Shown here in pieces: positions 1 through 12,500 of a DNA stretch of 64,000 bases. Positions within the stretch are counted from its first letter, which is position 1. Every line of letters starts with the position of its first letter. The stretch covers positions 25,988-89,987 of the forward strand of contig UZAN01039749.1 in assembly GCA_900618425.1 (NCBI GenBank). The letters run 5' to 3'. The stretch is from Echinostoma caproni (taxonomy: Eukaryota; Platyhelminthes; Trematoda; Plagiorchiida; Echinostomatidae). The position numbers were made by a program, and so were the translations under genes. Under the pieces are notes generated by a model, which worked only from the letters and a program-made list of their open reading frames with translations, made no database searches and was not told the DNA's origin.

Positions 1-532
1 TTGGTGAAAATTCTTTTTTGTGGTATAACAAGTCGATTCGTATGCAGCTTTTAAGTGAAGAAAAACATATTTCCCCTAGGTAGACCCACTATGTACATGA
101 AAAGCCTGATTCATTTAACTGATCGGAAGCGTTCTGCATTCAAGTATGCGTCCAGCATACGGCAGCCACTGGAGACAAATGTGGCCTTAACCAAATGGTG
201 TATACATCTCCGTATTTAGGGTCACACAGCTTCATTTTAGCAAGGAATTAGTTCTATCAGTTATGAATATGAGCCGATAGTCGTGTGCCTTCAGGTATCT
301 GGAGAGTGACAATTTTAATTACATTTTTAGAATATTTCAGACGGTCAAACTGAAGATCGATTCACTGTGCTATAAATGGATTCGGAATGGGCAAGGATGA
401 CCAATTTCTTTTTAATTAATTCCTCATTTTGGCAATTGGAATACTTTCCCGCAGTCGGTTGCATTTTTTAATGCGTGTTATCTAATGGATGGATTAGTGC
501 ATACTTCTCCTATCTACCGTTTTGTATTTCAG

Positions 533-547
533 AAATCAAGTATGAAC
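533..547 (+). CDS. Micro-exon E1 (class C)
   Basis: 15 nt, aaatcaagtatgaac. Acceptor ttttgtatttcag, donor gtaagt. Phase-1 reading gives I-K-Y-E with the class C aromatic third codon. First exon of the series found; I saw no micro-exon in 1-532. The 1047-nt intron after it carries part of a long antisense ORF (1455-2105). Confidence 0.85.
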
Positions 548-3500
548 GTAAGTCACTACCCTCCCCCCCATTTCGAGGGTTCTTAAAAAGAAAAATAAAG
601 TGTGCTTCAATGAAAGTCCCAAGGAGCTTTTGAAATAGCAAGCAGGCAGCTTTTCAATTTCAATCTTTGAACCCCAAATACATGGAATTAATATCAGTTT
701 TTGTGCTGTTCAATACTTTGAAATGCTAAATGAATAAACCTGATCCTGACGGTGCCAAAATACGTCTTTCTGGCTCGTCACATGTAAACAACAAAACCAA
801 AATAGTGATGTCCAAGAGAAAACAACTAGGGAATAGATATAACTCGATCTTAAATAATACGTATCGTTTCATTAAATCATTAGAGCGAAGCCACCAGCCG
901 TGCACTACAGATTGTCGGTGCTACTGCCATATAAACGCAGCCTGGTTTCGTTTTTATTCTTTTCTTTCACGAATTTTTGTCTAGTCTATGTGGATTGACA
1001 AGATTAGGAACACATGTTATCAAAGAAGTCGGATGCCAGATTTGATAAACGATGTCCTTCTAGTTCGATGAAGTAGGTGTGAATAACCGCGTCAACTTGG
1101 CGAAAGACCATGACACAGATTTGTTTGAATATGAAAGATATATACCAGAAAACTACCTACAAGATGCTCACAAATATGCGAATTGAACCGTCGGACGAAA
1201 AAGTGTCACAAAATTACACGTAACTCCCTGAGCTGGTTACGGCAAGTTTCAGTGTTAGTCATACGTGTTATTTCGTCCAGAAAATGAGTTAAGGTAGCCT
1301 CGTCTACAACTGCAACTTCAGCGCGCTTATCTACATCATCCAGTGATATACCAAGTCGATGGTTGCATAAAGTCATTTGCTGAAAGAAGAATACAGCTGG
1401 CATCACATTTCAATGTGAATTTTCACATAAAACGATTTGCAAAAGAACCCGTGATCAAACTTGATAGATGCTCACATAAATATAACTATTACTCCAAGTT
1501 TGAACTCCAACTGAGCTTGCTCTATGCACATTTGGCGTAAATTTCGTTGTTTCATCTGCTATTTGTAACCTCTTTTCATTGACCCTATTTACAGAGTTCG
1601 TAGAAGGTGAGTAAACCGAAATCATTTTCGCTTCCGGGCCGTGGTACATTCCTATCCGCTTTCGTTCCAATGGTTTTTTTCCGAGGATTGTTGATCGATT
1701 GATAATAAAGTTATCCGGAAAACTTTGGAATAACTCAGGAAAGAACATCTGTGTTATATTTTCATGTAAACAAATAGAACGTTTTGGTTTGATCATATCA
1801 ACATTCGATCGATTTTCCTGTAGCATACAATCACAAACAGTTTTGTTCAGCCAAACGTCATTTCGGCAACGAAAGACTTGTGGCCAACTAATGCTATTAT
1901 TCCCGGCATCCTGATAATGATGATGACGAGAATACCAAGTTCGAAGTCCAGCGGTCCCCAATTTTAATGTATTTTTACTATTAGTAATAACGATAGAACC
2001 GTTATGTATTTCCAAAACGGTTCCACGACTGCTAAGTGTGCAACATTTCTCGCGGTGCGTTATACAAGGTGCACTATAGTGAAACAAATGCCACCCAACG
2101 CTCATTCAAATCTCGGTTGAGCCATGACCGAAGCTAATCAAGTGCAATGAGAAAACATTTTGAAAAATATTTCTTCATTATATCGAAAGTTGAATATTGA
2201 TGTTGAATATAAATAACTGATTCCCATCAACACTTTTGAGCACAGATCTGAAGACGAAAAGTGAGTCATAATAATTGTTGTATGGTGTTTTGTAGTAGCT
2301 TGTCTGATCCTCATTCCAAATTAAGATGATAATTGTCATCCGGTGTTTTTTTTCCTGTGACCTACTTCACACCACCTCAGTTCATCCGTTGCCTTGAATT
2401 CATTTCACGATAAGTATGAAGGGTCATGAGAGTTTCGTATAAGAGATATTCCAGTGTGACTGGGAGGTTTGTGAGGTCCGGTATTTGCACATCCAAGTGT
2501 TGACCTTATAGCAGCAGTTTCTTCAATGTATGATTGCAAGAAGCTCCATAACAGCACATAAACCACTGAATAGATGCAACTCAGGTATCGATGCTCATCT
2601 GTTCGTTGAACTGGTTTCAATCACAGCTATTGAATCATGTTACAGCCTCTCCCTGCTTTCCAGGAGTATTTGTCTCTGCATGCGCACCCAGTTTCACCGA
2701 GGATCCAAGATATCGTTTATCTAAAGCCTGATTAAGTTAGCCCATCGGTTGATTAGCCATTTTAGGATGAATCTTGTTGAATACCGAGCCGCAGCAGTCT
2801 GCAAGTGTTGTAAAGTACGCAACCAACCCTGACTGTACCGACTTAAACAGACCCCCCTCAATTCAACCTTGTGTATAAAGGTTTGATACAATTTACCAAA
2901 ACATGTGCAATCTATCCAGGGCCTTCTAGAAAGTAGAGATTAGCCAAATGCACTTTCAACATGTAGAACAAATTTTCGACACAGCAAAGATAAAAATCGA
3001 AATTTTTCATGCGGTTGAAACATCTCCTTTATTTCCTAATCTGTTGGTGTTAAAATTGGTCATCTTTCTCCTAAAGCAGGGCTAGAGTCACAACCGACTT
3101 TGCCCGCATGCGAATTTCACGTTGTGTTTGTTTCAACGCAATCACCTATAAAAACTGGAGCAGCCAATAGCCTTTTATTTCTTCCCCAAAATCATCGATA
3201 ATAATGGTCTGCCCGTCCTTTCGAACATTTTAGAAAACAATCAACGTGAGTGATTCTAAACATTCTTTAATTCTTCTATTATTATTGTTTGAAAAAATAT
3301 GTTCATCCTCAATTCCAATTTCCAAAACATTGAAACAATTCTGTGGGAGAACCGTGGTGTTTAAACAAAATAGAAAATTGCCAACTTACAGATAGGTTAT
3401 TCAGTTCACCCGTGACCATTTTACTGCACCATCTGCGTTCATCAACTAATCTTCCCACAGTTGAAGAATCGGAGAGTGAGTCAATGTAATGTTTTACAAG

Positions 3501-6500
3501 TTTGTGATAATTATTGTCTGGTTTTCATTGTTTAATGTATCTCGTCTGTCGCTTTCCCTGTATCCAATGGTTCTTTGGTTTCATTTTTAATTATGAAGAA
3601 TAGCAAACAGTCATTATAAAATATTTTTCATTGTTACTGCGGGAAAAATCAATGTTCTGTGATTTAAATTCAGAGGCCGGAAAGAACTTTCAAAATTATG
3701 CTTACAAAGACAATGTAATGAATATGTGGTTCAAATCTGGATTATCGACATTCATTTACCTTTGAAAGCAAAAAAAGACTAAGAAATAAATCAGTGAGGC
3801 GCCGAGTAAGATAGAACAATAGGGAGGTACAGTAAGTACCGCCGTTAGGTCTGTGTAAAAAAGAGCAGAAACACGAAAGTGGGGATTTAAGACACTCGGT
3901 GAAATTCCCAGTTGTTTCTTTTCGAGGCATGATTGCTGGCCAGGTTTCCCATTGAAAACTATCTGTCCAAGTCCCATGGCTGTGTTTGAACATCTACAGT
4001 GTGTACTTTTCATTTACCGCTAATTTCTACGTTTCTGGAGCTCTGATTAGATAGCTCAAGCACACCAAGTTTGCAGCGGAGCCACAAATGTCTTTAATTA
4101 AGAAACATCAGCGGAGAGTTCTCTATCCGTGGCGGTACTTCGTCTCAGATCTTATCGGTTGGTGAGATGCGGAAACGATTCTGTTAAAACGGAAAACATT
4201 CCACAGGTACAAGACGAATGCCAAAATAGCTAAACTAACATCCAGAGCAATTAGGAAGACCTTTACCTAACGCATATATTCATCCATTGGTAAAATGTTA
4301 TCTAATTAATCTCAAGTCGAACCATGCACCTTCTGTGGGCAAAGAATTTGATGCCGACCAACCACCACGTTTCAGAGATATTTGTTCTTCATTTTAGTTT
4401 CTTTTTTAGTTGAATTTATCGAAATCACGAAATCTAACGTTTTGGGTCTCTTTTATGGCCAACTGAAATAGTTTCACCATGCTTCAAGTAAATTCATGGA
4501 GAGAAACCGATTTTAGAAATCTCAATTATAAAAGTAAATACATCTCACCGAAGGAGGTGGATCAATGAACCAGGTTTGATCTGGCAAAGGTAACATGTGA
4601 AAACTGGCCCCGCGGTTGGGTATAAAAATCGATACAAAGAGGACCAATTTGATTTGTTCCTAATACTTGCGTGCAAAATGGTATTGTAAATATGTTGTTC
4701 AAACCTTCCGTAATATCAAAAAGAATTTCATTTTTCACATTGCTATCTCGATGCTTTATCTCCATGCAATCAGAAACTGCTGATCCAGCGGAGCGCATTT
4801 TTATGTTCAAACAAAAGGATACCAAGGGAAATGCACGAAAGGACCAGTTCAAAGCTTCATTAGATGTTGAAAAAGCAGGATACATACTTTTCAGAAATGT
4901 GCGCTGTGTGAATCCAATGGAATGAAACAAACCGCGTACAACCATTTGTTGGGCCAGTCAATGGAGTATTCAGCAATTAGTTTGCTTGACCGTCGTATCA
5001 TTTGATCAGTGCAGCTGTTGAAATGTTTCTGCTGAGGAGAATAAAATGTATTTCGGACAAACGTGCCTGATGGTGGATTGAAATTTTTGTGTAAACTGAA
5101 TTATCGATTTTTGTGAACTGAACATGAAACGATTTTCTTCAAAAATACATTTTCTTAGAATACATCCAGGGTGAGCCACAAACACCTTCCATCTCGAAAA
5201 TCATTTTTCTTCAATAAACGTATTCGCTATACAGTTATAACTAATTATATATACATATATAAAGTATATAACTGCAATTATCAATATAACTGTTTGTTTT
5301 CAAACAAAAAGCTTGAAATATATCCCCAATAAATAGGATTTTCTAACATTTTCAGCACAGTGACGTTTTGCAACCATTCAACACTTTATTTCGGTAGATA
5401 AGAAAACTAATAAGCAAATTCAAACTATAAGTATTATGTAACTCGTGCTTCACACATTATTTGTTTCATGTATCAAGTAATAAACAGAAGGTCGCAAGCA
5501 ACTGAATTCAAACAAGTGTGCAGACAAAAGAACTATAATTTTTGATTGCTTGATAATCGACGGTTGCTTTTGATACGCTAAATAACAAGTTTTTGTTTCA
5601 AAAGACCTTCTCAACCCATGACGTCAGTTAGACAAGTGATGTTAGATCACGACACTATTTTCTTATATTTGGTTTATTTTATTGTTTTACTGATATCCCA
5701 ACAAACCCTCCGTTGTCACGGATGTAAAGCAAACTGCTGTATATTTCAATCAATCATTTTCAGATGCATTCTCTCGATGTTGCGTTACATCGGCCATTGA
5801 CAGCATAAACAGAAGCGTTAACCACTTTTTTCATTTTTCTACTTTCGGTATTGGTGGTCTGTTCCACTGCAGACGTCATACTAGGTGGTCCCGTGACCAC
5901 TGACAATGAAGTAGTTCAGCACTTTTGGAAAATTAAGAGCTAACTCAGTTATGTGATCATGATTGGGAGGTCAGAGAGATTCGGTTGCCACCTTATAAAC
6001 AATCTTTTATTACGGGTTTGTGTTGGGAAGAAAGTCGATGGACATTGTAAAACCTAGGTGGAAGATAGCCCAAGAATGAGCACTGGAGTGCCTTAAAAAT
6101 TACACAGTAATTACATTATTATAAACTTACAAAACGAACACTACAAGTGCGACTAACCAATCCAAAATAATGCATGATTTGATTACTTTGGGGCCAAGTT
6201 TAAGGTGTTGGCCGATGACTTTGAAAGAAGGGCGTGGAAATCCTTCTAGATTTTAAAAAAACATATCAGACCAGGACCAGATACATATTATAACAATAGA
6301 CAGCAATATGACTAGCAATCGCTTACTCAATGTACTGTTGTTGGCCAACCAGTGCTATTGCCACGTTTCAAATGTTTTTGAAATTTCATGTTATGTTCGA
6401 CTATTCTATGAAACAAGCTGGTCGATTCAAATTTCAAATTCTTCCTCCAATAAAATAAGCCACATACTAACTCCATTTTCCTCCAGTAAAACTCCAACCC

Positions 6501-9500
6501 TAGTTATATTTTATGACCATTGTTGTCAAGCTAAATTCCCAGTAACAATAGATCTTCGAAACCACTTTGTAAGAAATAATTTACGCAAATGCGAAATGAT
6601 TGTTTTTATTTCAGTTTTGGAAACGCAAAGTAAGTTGGATTACGGTTCATATCAAATGTTAGTTCACAATTGATTTATAACCATGCTACGTAATCACTTA
6701 ATTATTAGATCATTTATTTCCCACTTCGGAAAATGGTCAAACATTCCTTTTTGAAGCCTTAAACACTCCATGTTTCATACATGCCAAGTTTTCCTGCATA
6801 ATAACTTACGTGGCTGCTTTCTATGTTTCCTTTTAGTGGAAACAAAGAGTGAGTTTTGAATTACACAGTGTATGTTGACTGGTGCATTGAATAAGTTTAT
6901 TTGTCTGAGGGAAATTGTTCAGACCGGATCGCTATGTGATTTTCATGTTGTGCCAGAACGATGTAGTTTCATGTAGTGTTGTGGCAGTAAATCAGCACGT
7001 TTAAACCCATAACTTAATTTTATTGTGAAATACGGCGAGGAAATCCAGTTGTAGCAATGGGCTTGCATCCCGGAAGTAATGGAATGGGACTCAAAAATGT
7101 ATCAATCCCAGTAATTTGGTTCAGCATTGTCTGTCGACTCTAGGACTACTCACTTGCAGATGAGAGAAGAAATAAGTAGACTAACATTTTCTTGTGTTAA
7201 TGTGTTTTTTATATAACTTTTTCATAATTCCACGAATCGATTTGTGATATTGTGAAAAATGACCCGATTGATTCCTATATAGAACACGAACAACGTGAGT
7301 ATGACGTGTGTGGTAAATTATTGCAGTAGAGATTTATTAAAATGCCCAACCGTCTTTCGATCTTATGATATCTTAGGTCACATATGTGGTTGGTTACCCA
7401 ATGCACAACATTATTGTTATTTGCCATAAGGCTTAATGGATTTTGGTTTCTCTCAACATTCATCATCAATAGTTTTAATTTATGAAAGTGAGTCTGATTA
7501 TGGCCGATATGGTGACAAAGCATATTCTGTTTTTATTCGAATTTTTCTTTGCCGAGGTTACTGAATGACGGTGGTCATTGAAAATGAGCCAGAAAAATCA
7601 CGCACCAGGAAATGTCACTAAATCAATCATTACCGTGTTCATTTATGCATTTCTTGAAATGATTTCCATCTCAGGCAACGTTTAAGTAATATGGAAGAAA
7701 CAAAAAACAGAAAATGTAGAATGACTCGGTTTTGACGAGATTATATTTAGCGCACACGTTTCCCGATCATTGGTGACTATTTCTTGAGTGGTATAACCCA
7801 AATTGAGGAAGAAGAATAGGGGAAGCTTTGGCTAATTCAGTGTTATTTACGCCCGAGCTGCTAAGATACGATTTTAACTGCAAACATCCAAATAGATGCC
7901 GCAGTGATCTCAACCTCTGAAATATTGCAATGCAATGTGAGTCTATCAAACCTGAGCTGCTCTACCAGAGAAAAAGTCACTCAATGAGCTTCATTGATTT
8001 TCGGCAACATTTTTACAGAGTTTACGGAAAGATCATTGCTTGAACGGCTACCACTAATTACTACTTCGATCAAAACGGATTGCTGTGTAGATTGTTGGAA
8101 ACATTTACTTGATGTCGTGGTGAATGCCCGCAGTTTTATTATGAGCGCGAGACCAAAAACTCTGATTAGTGAATTTATTCAGTCACATTAAGCTTCCAGG
8201 AGGTGATTTCGCTTATCCGTGCACAGATAAAGTAAAATAATTTGTTCAACTGGTAGTCTATTGGGGAATATGCTCATTTTCTAGTTTCAGGGTCCCAATT
8301 TTAGGATCATTAGTTTAGTCAGTAAGACCGCGTGCTACCGGTGGACAGGTTTCAAGTCGAAACAGCTTACTCACTTCTTCGTTCACATTTTCTACGGTTC
8401 CCATATGTCACATGTAGTCGATCAACAAACCGACTGATCTACCATATGAAATGGTTCAGATCGCAGAAGCACACATGCCGTGAGTGGCTTTAAAGTATTA
8501 AAGTCAGACGGTTATTACGTGGATTGCTTGAAGCTTATGCTTTCTTTTCCAGATGATGATGTCACAGTTATATTGTGCCATGATCACCTACATCTCCGTG
8601 TATAAACACACCACATCAAGTAACCATATCCATATGTCATGCGTTTTTATGGGGCTCAAATGTGGGCCATTTTGCTATTGAGTCGTGACAGCTTGAAAGA
8701 TTCAATAACTGTCTCGAAAACGTGTGAAATGGTGGATCGTTTGCGACTGCCCACATTCCCATCCGGAATGGATAGCCAATGAGGTGGACTTCACGTGAAA
8801 ATGGTAACAGAGGACTACATGGGTGACTAGGGCTCTGTAGCTTTCGGGGCAACGAGACAAAGTATTGAATTCAGTGATACAGTGATAAGCTTGACGATTG
8901 CAGCTGTTCTGCACAGGCGTGCGAATTCAATCTCAGTGACCATCTTTGTTATTTTCCCAATAATCGTTCCGGAATCTTACGATCAGCCACGGAAACCACT
9001 CGTGGATGGCGCATTTTATGTACAGTCAAATTTATGCTGAGATGAACCGTAAAGAATATGACGGGAATCATCAGCATTATGGCCTGTATCTGTAGCCAAC
9101 AATACTAACTAAACCGTTGATAAATTAGTGAGTTATTTCGGACGTTATTCCACTAACATTGTCTGGAACCAACTTGATAAATATTCGTGGCAAAATCTTG
9201 AATTCACATTGTTTTACTTTGTTATTTCATTAGAATATGTCGAAGGTTAGTTTATAAATTTAGTATATATTTATTGCTATTGTTTTTACTTATGATCAGT
9301 GTGAATTATTTCAAATATATATTTATTTTATTCTCTGTGCATAGTAAAAATAATGATAGTAATAATAAAATTGCTTCCTAATGCAATTATTTCGTTCTCA
9401 ATAATTAATTCATATTGTCGTTGATATTCCTACTAAAGATCTGAAGAAAAAGCGTAAGTTACTTTTGGTAAAGAAGTACTTAAGGTAATCGGCACTATTT

Positions 9501-12500
9501 TTATTGCTCCACTTATTTGCCAACTTTACTTTTCGAAACGTGCAAAANAACTCATCTGTGTTACGATGTAGAATGCAACAATCAGACTTCCGAACGGAGC
9601 ACAGCAAATGCACCGAAACGCCACTTGGTGCTAACGTTACTGACAATTCTCTACGTTCTCACAGGTGATACCCTTATCCTAATAGATCAGAACCCTTTTT
9701 CAAGAAACGTCCATGCGGATGAGCAACCACAAAAGGATGAAGTTAGCCAACAAACGTTTTTGATCAACGAATATGTAGAAGTCGTCTGTGAACAACATAC
9801 TAGGCAGGGAATTCGAACCAACTCATACCGGTGGTGTGCATCAAACGCAGCTTTCAAATGTGATCATTTCGGGACCCAACTAAAATCGGTCGTTAAGTTA
9901 CGACCTCGTCACCTACCTCCCCATCTCCTGCAGCCAGCCTTTTCGTTATTGAGGTCGTTCGATTTGCTAAGTGAACTATGGTTTTACAGTTTCCATCACA
10001 TGTCACACTATGACATTTAATGTGAGATGAGATGTTAGTGTATGCCTTTCCCAATTTGGGCGCAATGAATGAGAATTATGCTGATGCTGGAAACTTTAGG
10101 TGATGACTGAGTTAAAATTCAACAGAATTTTCTTTGTGGTACTGCAAGTTAAACAGACAAGAACTGTTATGAAACTGCTTCTGTTCGGTGAAGCATTCAG
10201 AAACGGAGTCTGACAATAGACACGACGAATTATCTCATATAACAATTGTTTTAATCTGGATATTCTGTTCATTTTATTTCAAAAGCTATATCTGGTAGTA
10301 CTTTTAGAAACTTCATTTCATTTTGTTCAGTAGTTTCACATCAGATATCGTTCTGCCGGACATTGATAAAACGTTTACTGACAGCAAAAAACTGTCGCAT
10401 GTAATTAAACTGGTTATAAATATTGAAATAAATAAATGAAATTGCGAAAATAAGTCCTGAAATGGAGAAAGTGCCCAAGAGTTAAATAAGGTGCCGAAGA
10501 TTCATAAATCCTAATAAAAGTTAACTACGTGGGAAGGGTTATTATACGGACCACGGGTTTCTACCTTTGTGTATCTATCACTTATCCCGAAGAAGTAACT
10601 CGTCGATATCAAAACATTAACCTAATGTCGGTCGAGTTCATTTGATATGAAAGGGCTAAAAGTTTCACAGGTAGTTGAGCAATTTTCATTTGTTGGGAAA
10701 TGTTATGTGTTTCACTACTGTTGTTTCTGTCCCATAGACGATGACCAGCGTAAGTGGCAAGACCGCATGTGTTGCAAATGATCATGCATAATTGGATCAA
10801 TATTTCATGATGCGTTTAACAAATTTACCACCAAAAGTTTATGGGAATAGGTTTTGCATGTTTACTTGAATCTGGCCGAAAGACGAACAACTGAGTACGC
10901 CTATTATAGTCACCAAAACTGATTTATCCATATTAAACGGAATCTGTTCTGCTTGAAATGCGTTACATTACAAACGATTGGCCTTCCAACATATGCCGGC
11001 TAAAACTTATCCACTGATCACAAATCCAGTGGATAATTTCTGCACACCAAATAAATTCTGATAAAGTCAATGTTCATCACTCTTTACGAATCGCGGTTGC
11101 CAGCAAAATTGACCCAATGTTGCACCAGATAAAAAATGAAATACTAAAACCAACATGTGAGATGCCAGATGAAAGATTGGTACTGGTGTGTGTGTGTGTT
11201 TGCGAGTGAATTGAATCCGCCACAAATAATGCTGGTGAATTTATGGACAGAAGTAATTTTAATTTAGAAACGTACAGAAACGGTAGATAAAGAGCATGTA
11301 AATTTCATTGTATGAAACAGGGTTGACGGTAGCCGTTTGGTTTAGCTCCGCCTACGGATCACGGTGAAATTGTCATCCTTGGGAAAATTTTAGTATTGAA
11401 AAGAGGCTACAAGGTGTAGCGCAAACGATAATATATTTATTTTTAAACATTAAGAGGAAGTAGAAATGCATAAGTTGGAGAGGTTTACAGTGAACCATAA
11501 ATTGCTCGTTAATGAATAAGCCTCATGATATACATTAAAACTTGATACTATAACGTTCCTGGTCATGTGCGTTCCAATCCGAAAATATTACATTTTTTTC
11601 AGAGAATGAATATGACGGTACGTTGTTGGCAATACAGTGCGGTCCATTTATCTCGACCGGTTGATTTTAACATTGAATTAGGTACAATTATTGGTTAGTT
11701 GCAAACCTAAAAGTGGTTTATATTGCAACTATTTTACCGCGCACACCGAGATAATGGTTTACGTTAGGATCATTTTGTTAACCTTCATAACAGATGGTAA
11801 TTGCAACTACCATGATCGAGTAATTGGACCTAAATGATTCACGCGTTTTGCCGGGAGTTGAAAATTTAACTCACCAACTCATTTATGTATTTGCTCTTTC
11901 AGCATATGTTGAGAGTAAGTAAACAGAAGTGGTGTACTCAAGCACAACTGTGTCGCGTGGTTACTGCTCATTCTACTCCATTGGTTCTTGAAAATTGAAA
12001 TTTGCTGTGTTTGTCTAGGCCAGTATTCGGCACGTGTTGTTTTTTGACTTCCACGTCCATCAGACTGGTGCATCCATGGTACGAGATATTTTCACTTAGT
12101 ATTGGCATGCGGTTGACTTAAAGTATACTACCGTAGAACATATTGAGCAGACGAATCCGTCATCATACACGTGTGAGGGAATTGATAGACCGAGATAACA
12201 TATAATAAACGGGCAGTGTAATAAATTCTGCGAGTAAAATAATATTGGATTCCTTTTAAAAAAATATACTGCAGTTGGTAATAACTATTTCTGTTGTGAA
12301 TTAAACAGAGGTCTATGATTATCAGGCCACTGTCACACCCACAATATAAAGGATAATTCCGACGGACGAGTACAATCAGTACACGCAACAACATTCGTTT
12401 GGACGCATGATTTTGAAACTATCATTTTGAATAAAGGGCGCTATTGATCGCTGCGATGTACTCTTAGGAACACCATGTGCCTAACTCCAACCGAATTCTC

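Noticed and set aside
6308..6673. 121-codon plus-strand frame containing E7
   Set aside because: It runs through the E7 acceptor and donor; several frames of 120-130 codons are expected by chance in 64 kb.
9517..10020. 167-codon plus-strand frame with an N
   Set aside because: No recognised domain and no splice context; it is only borderline unusual in length. It contains gaattcgaacc, a reverse B-box-like string, so it may be repeat-derived.
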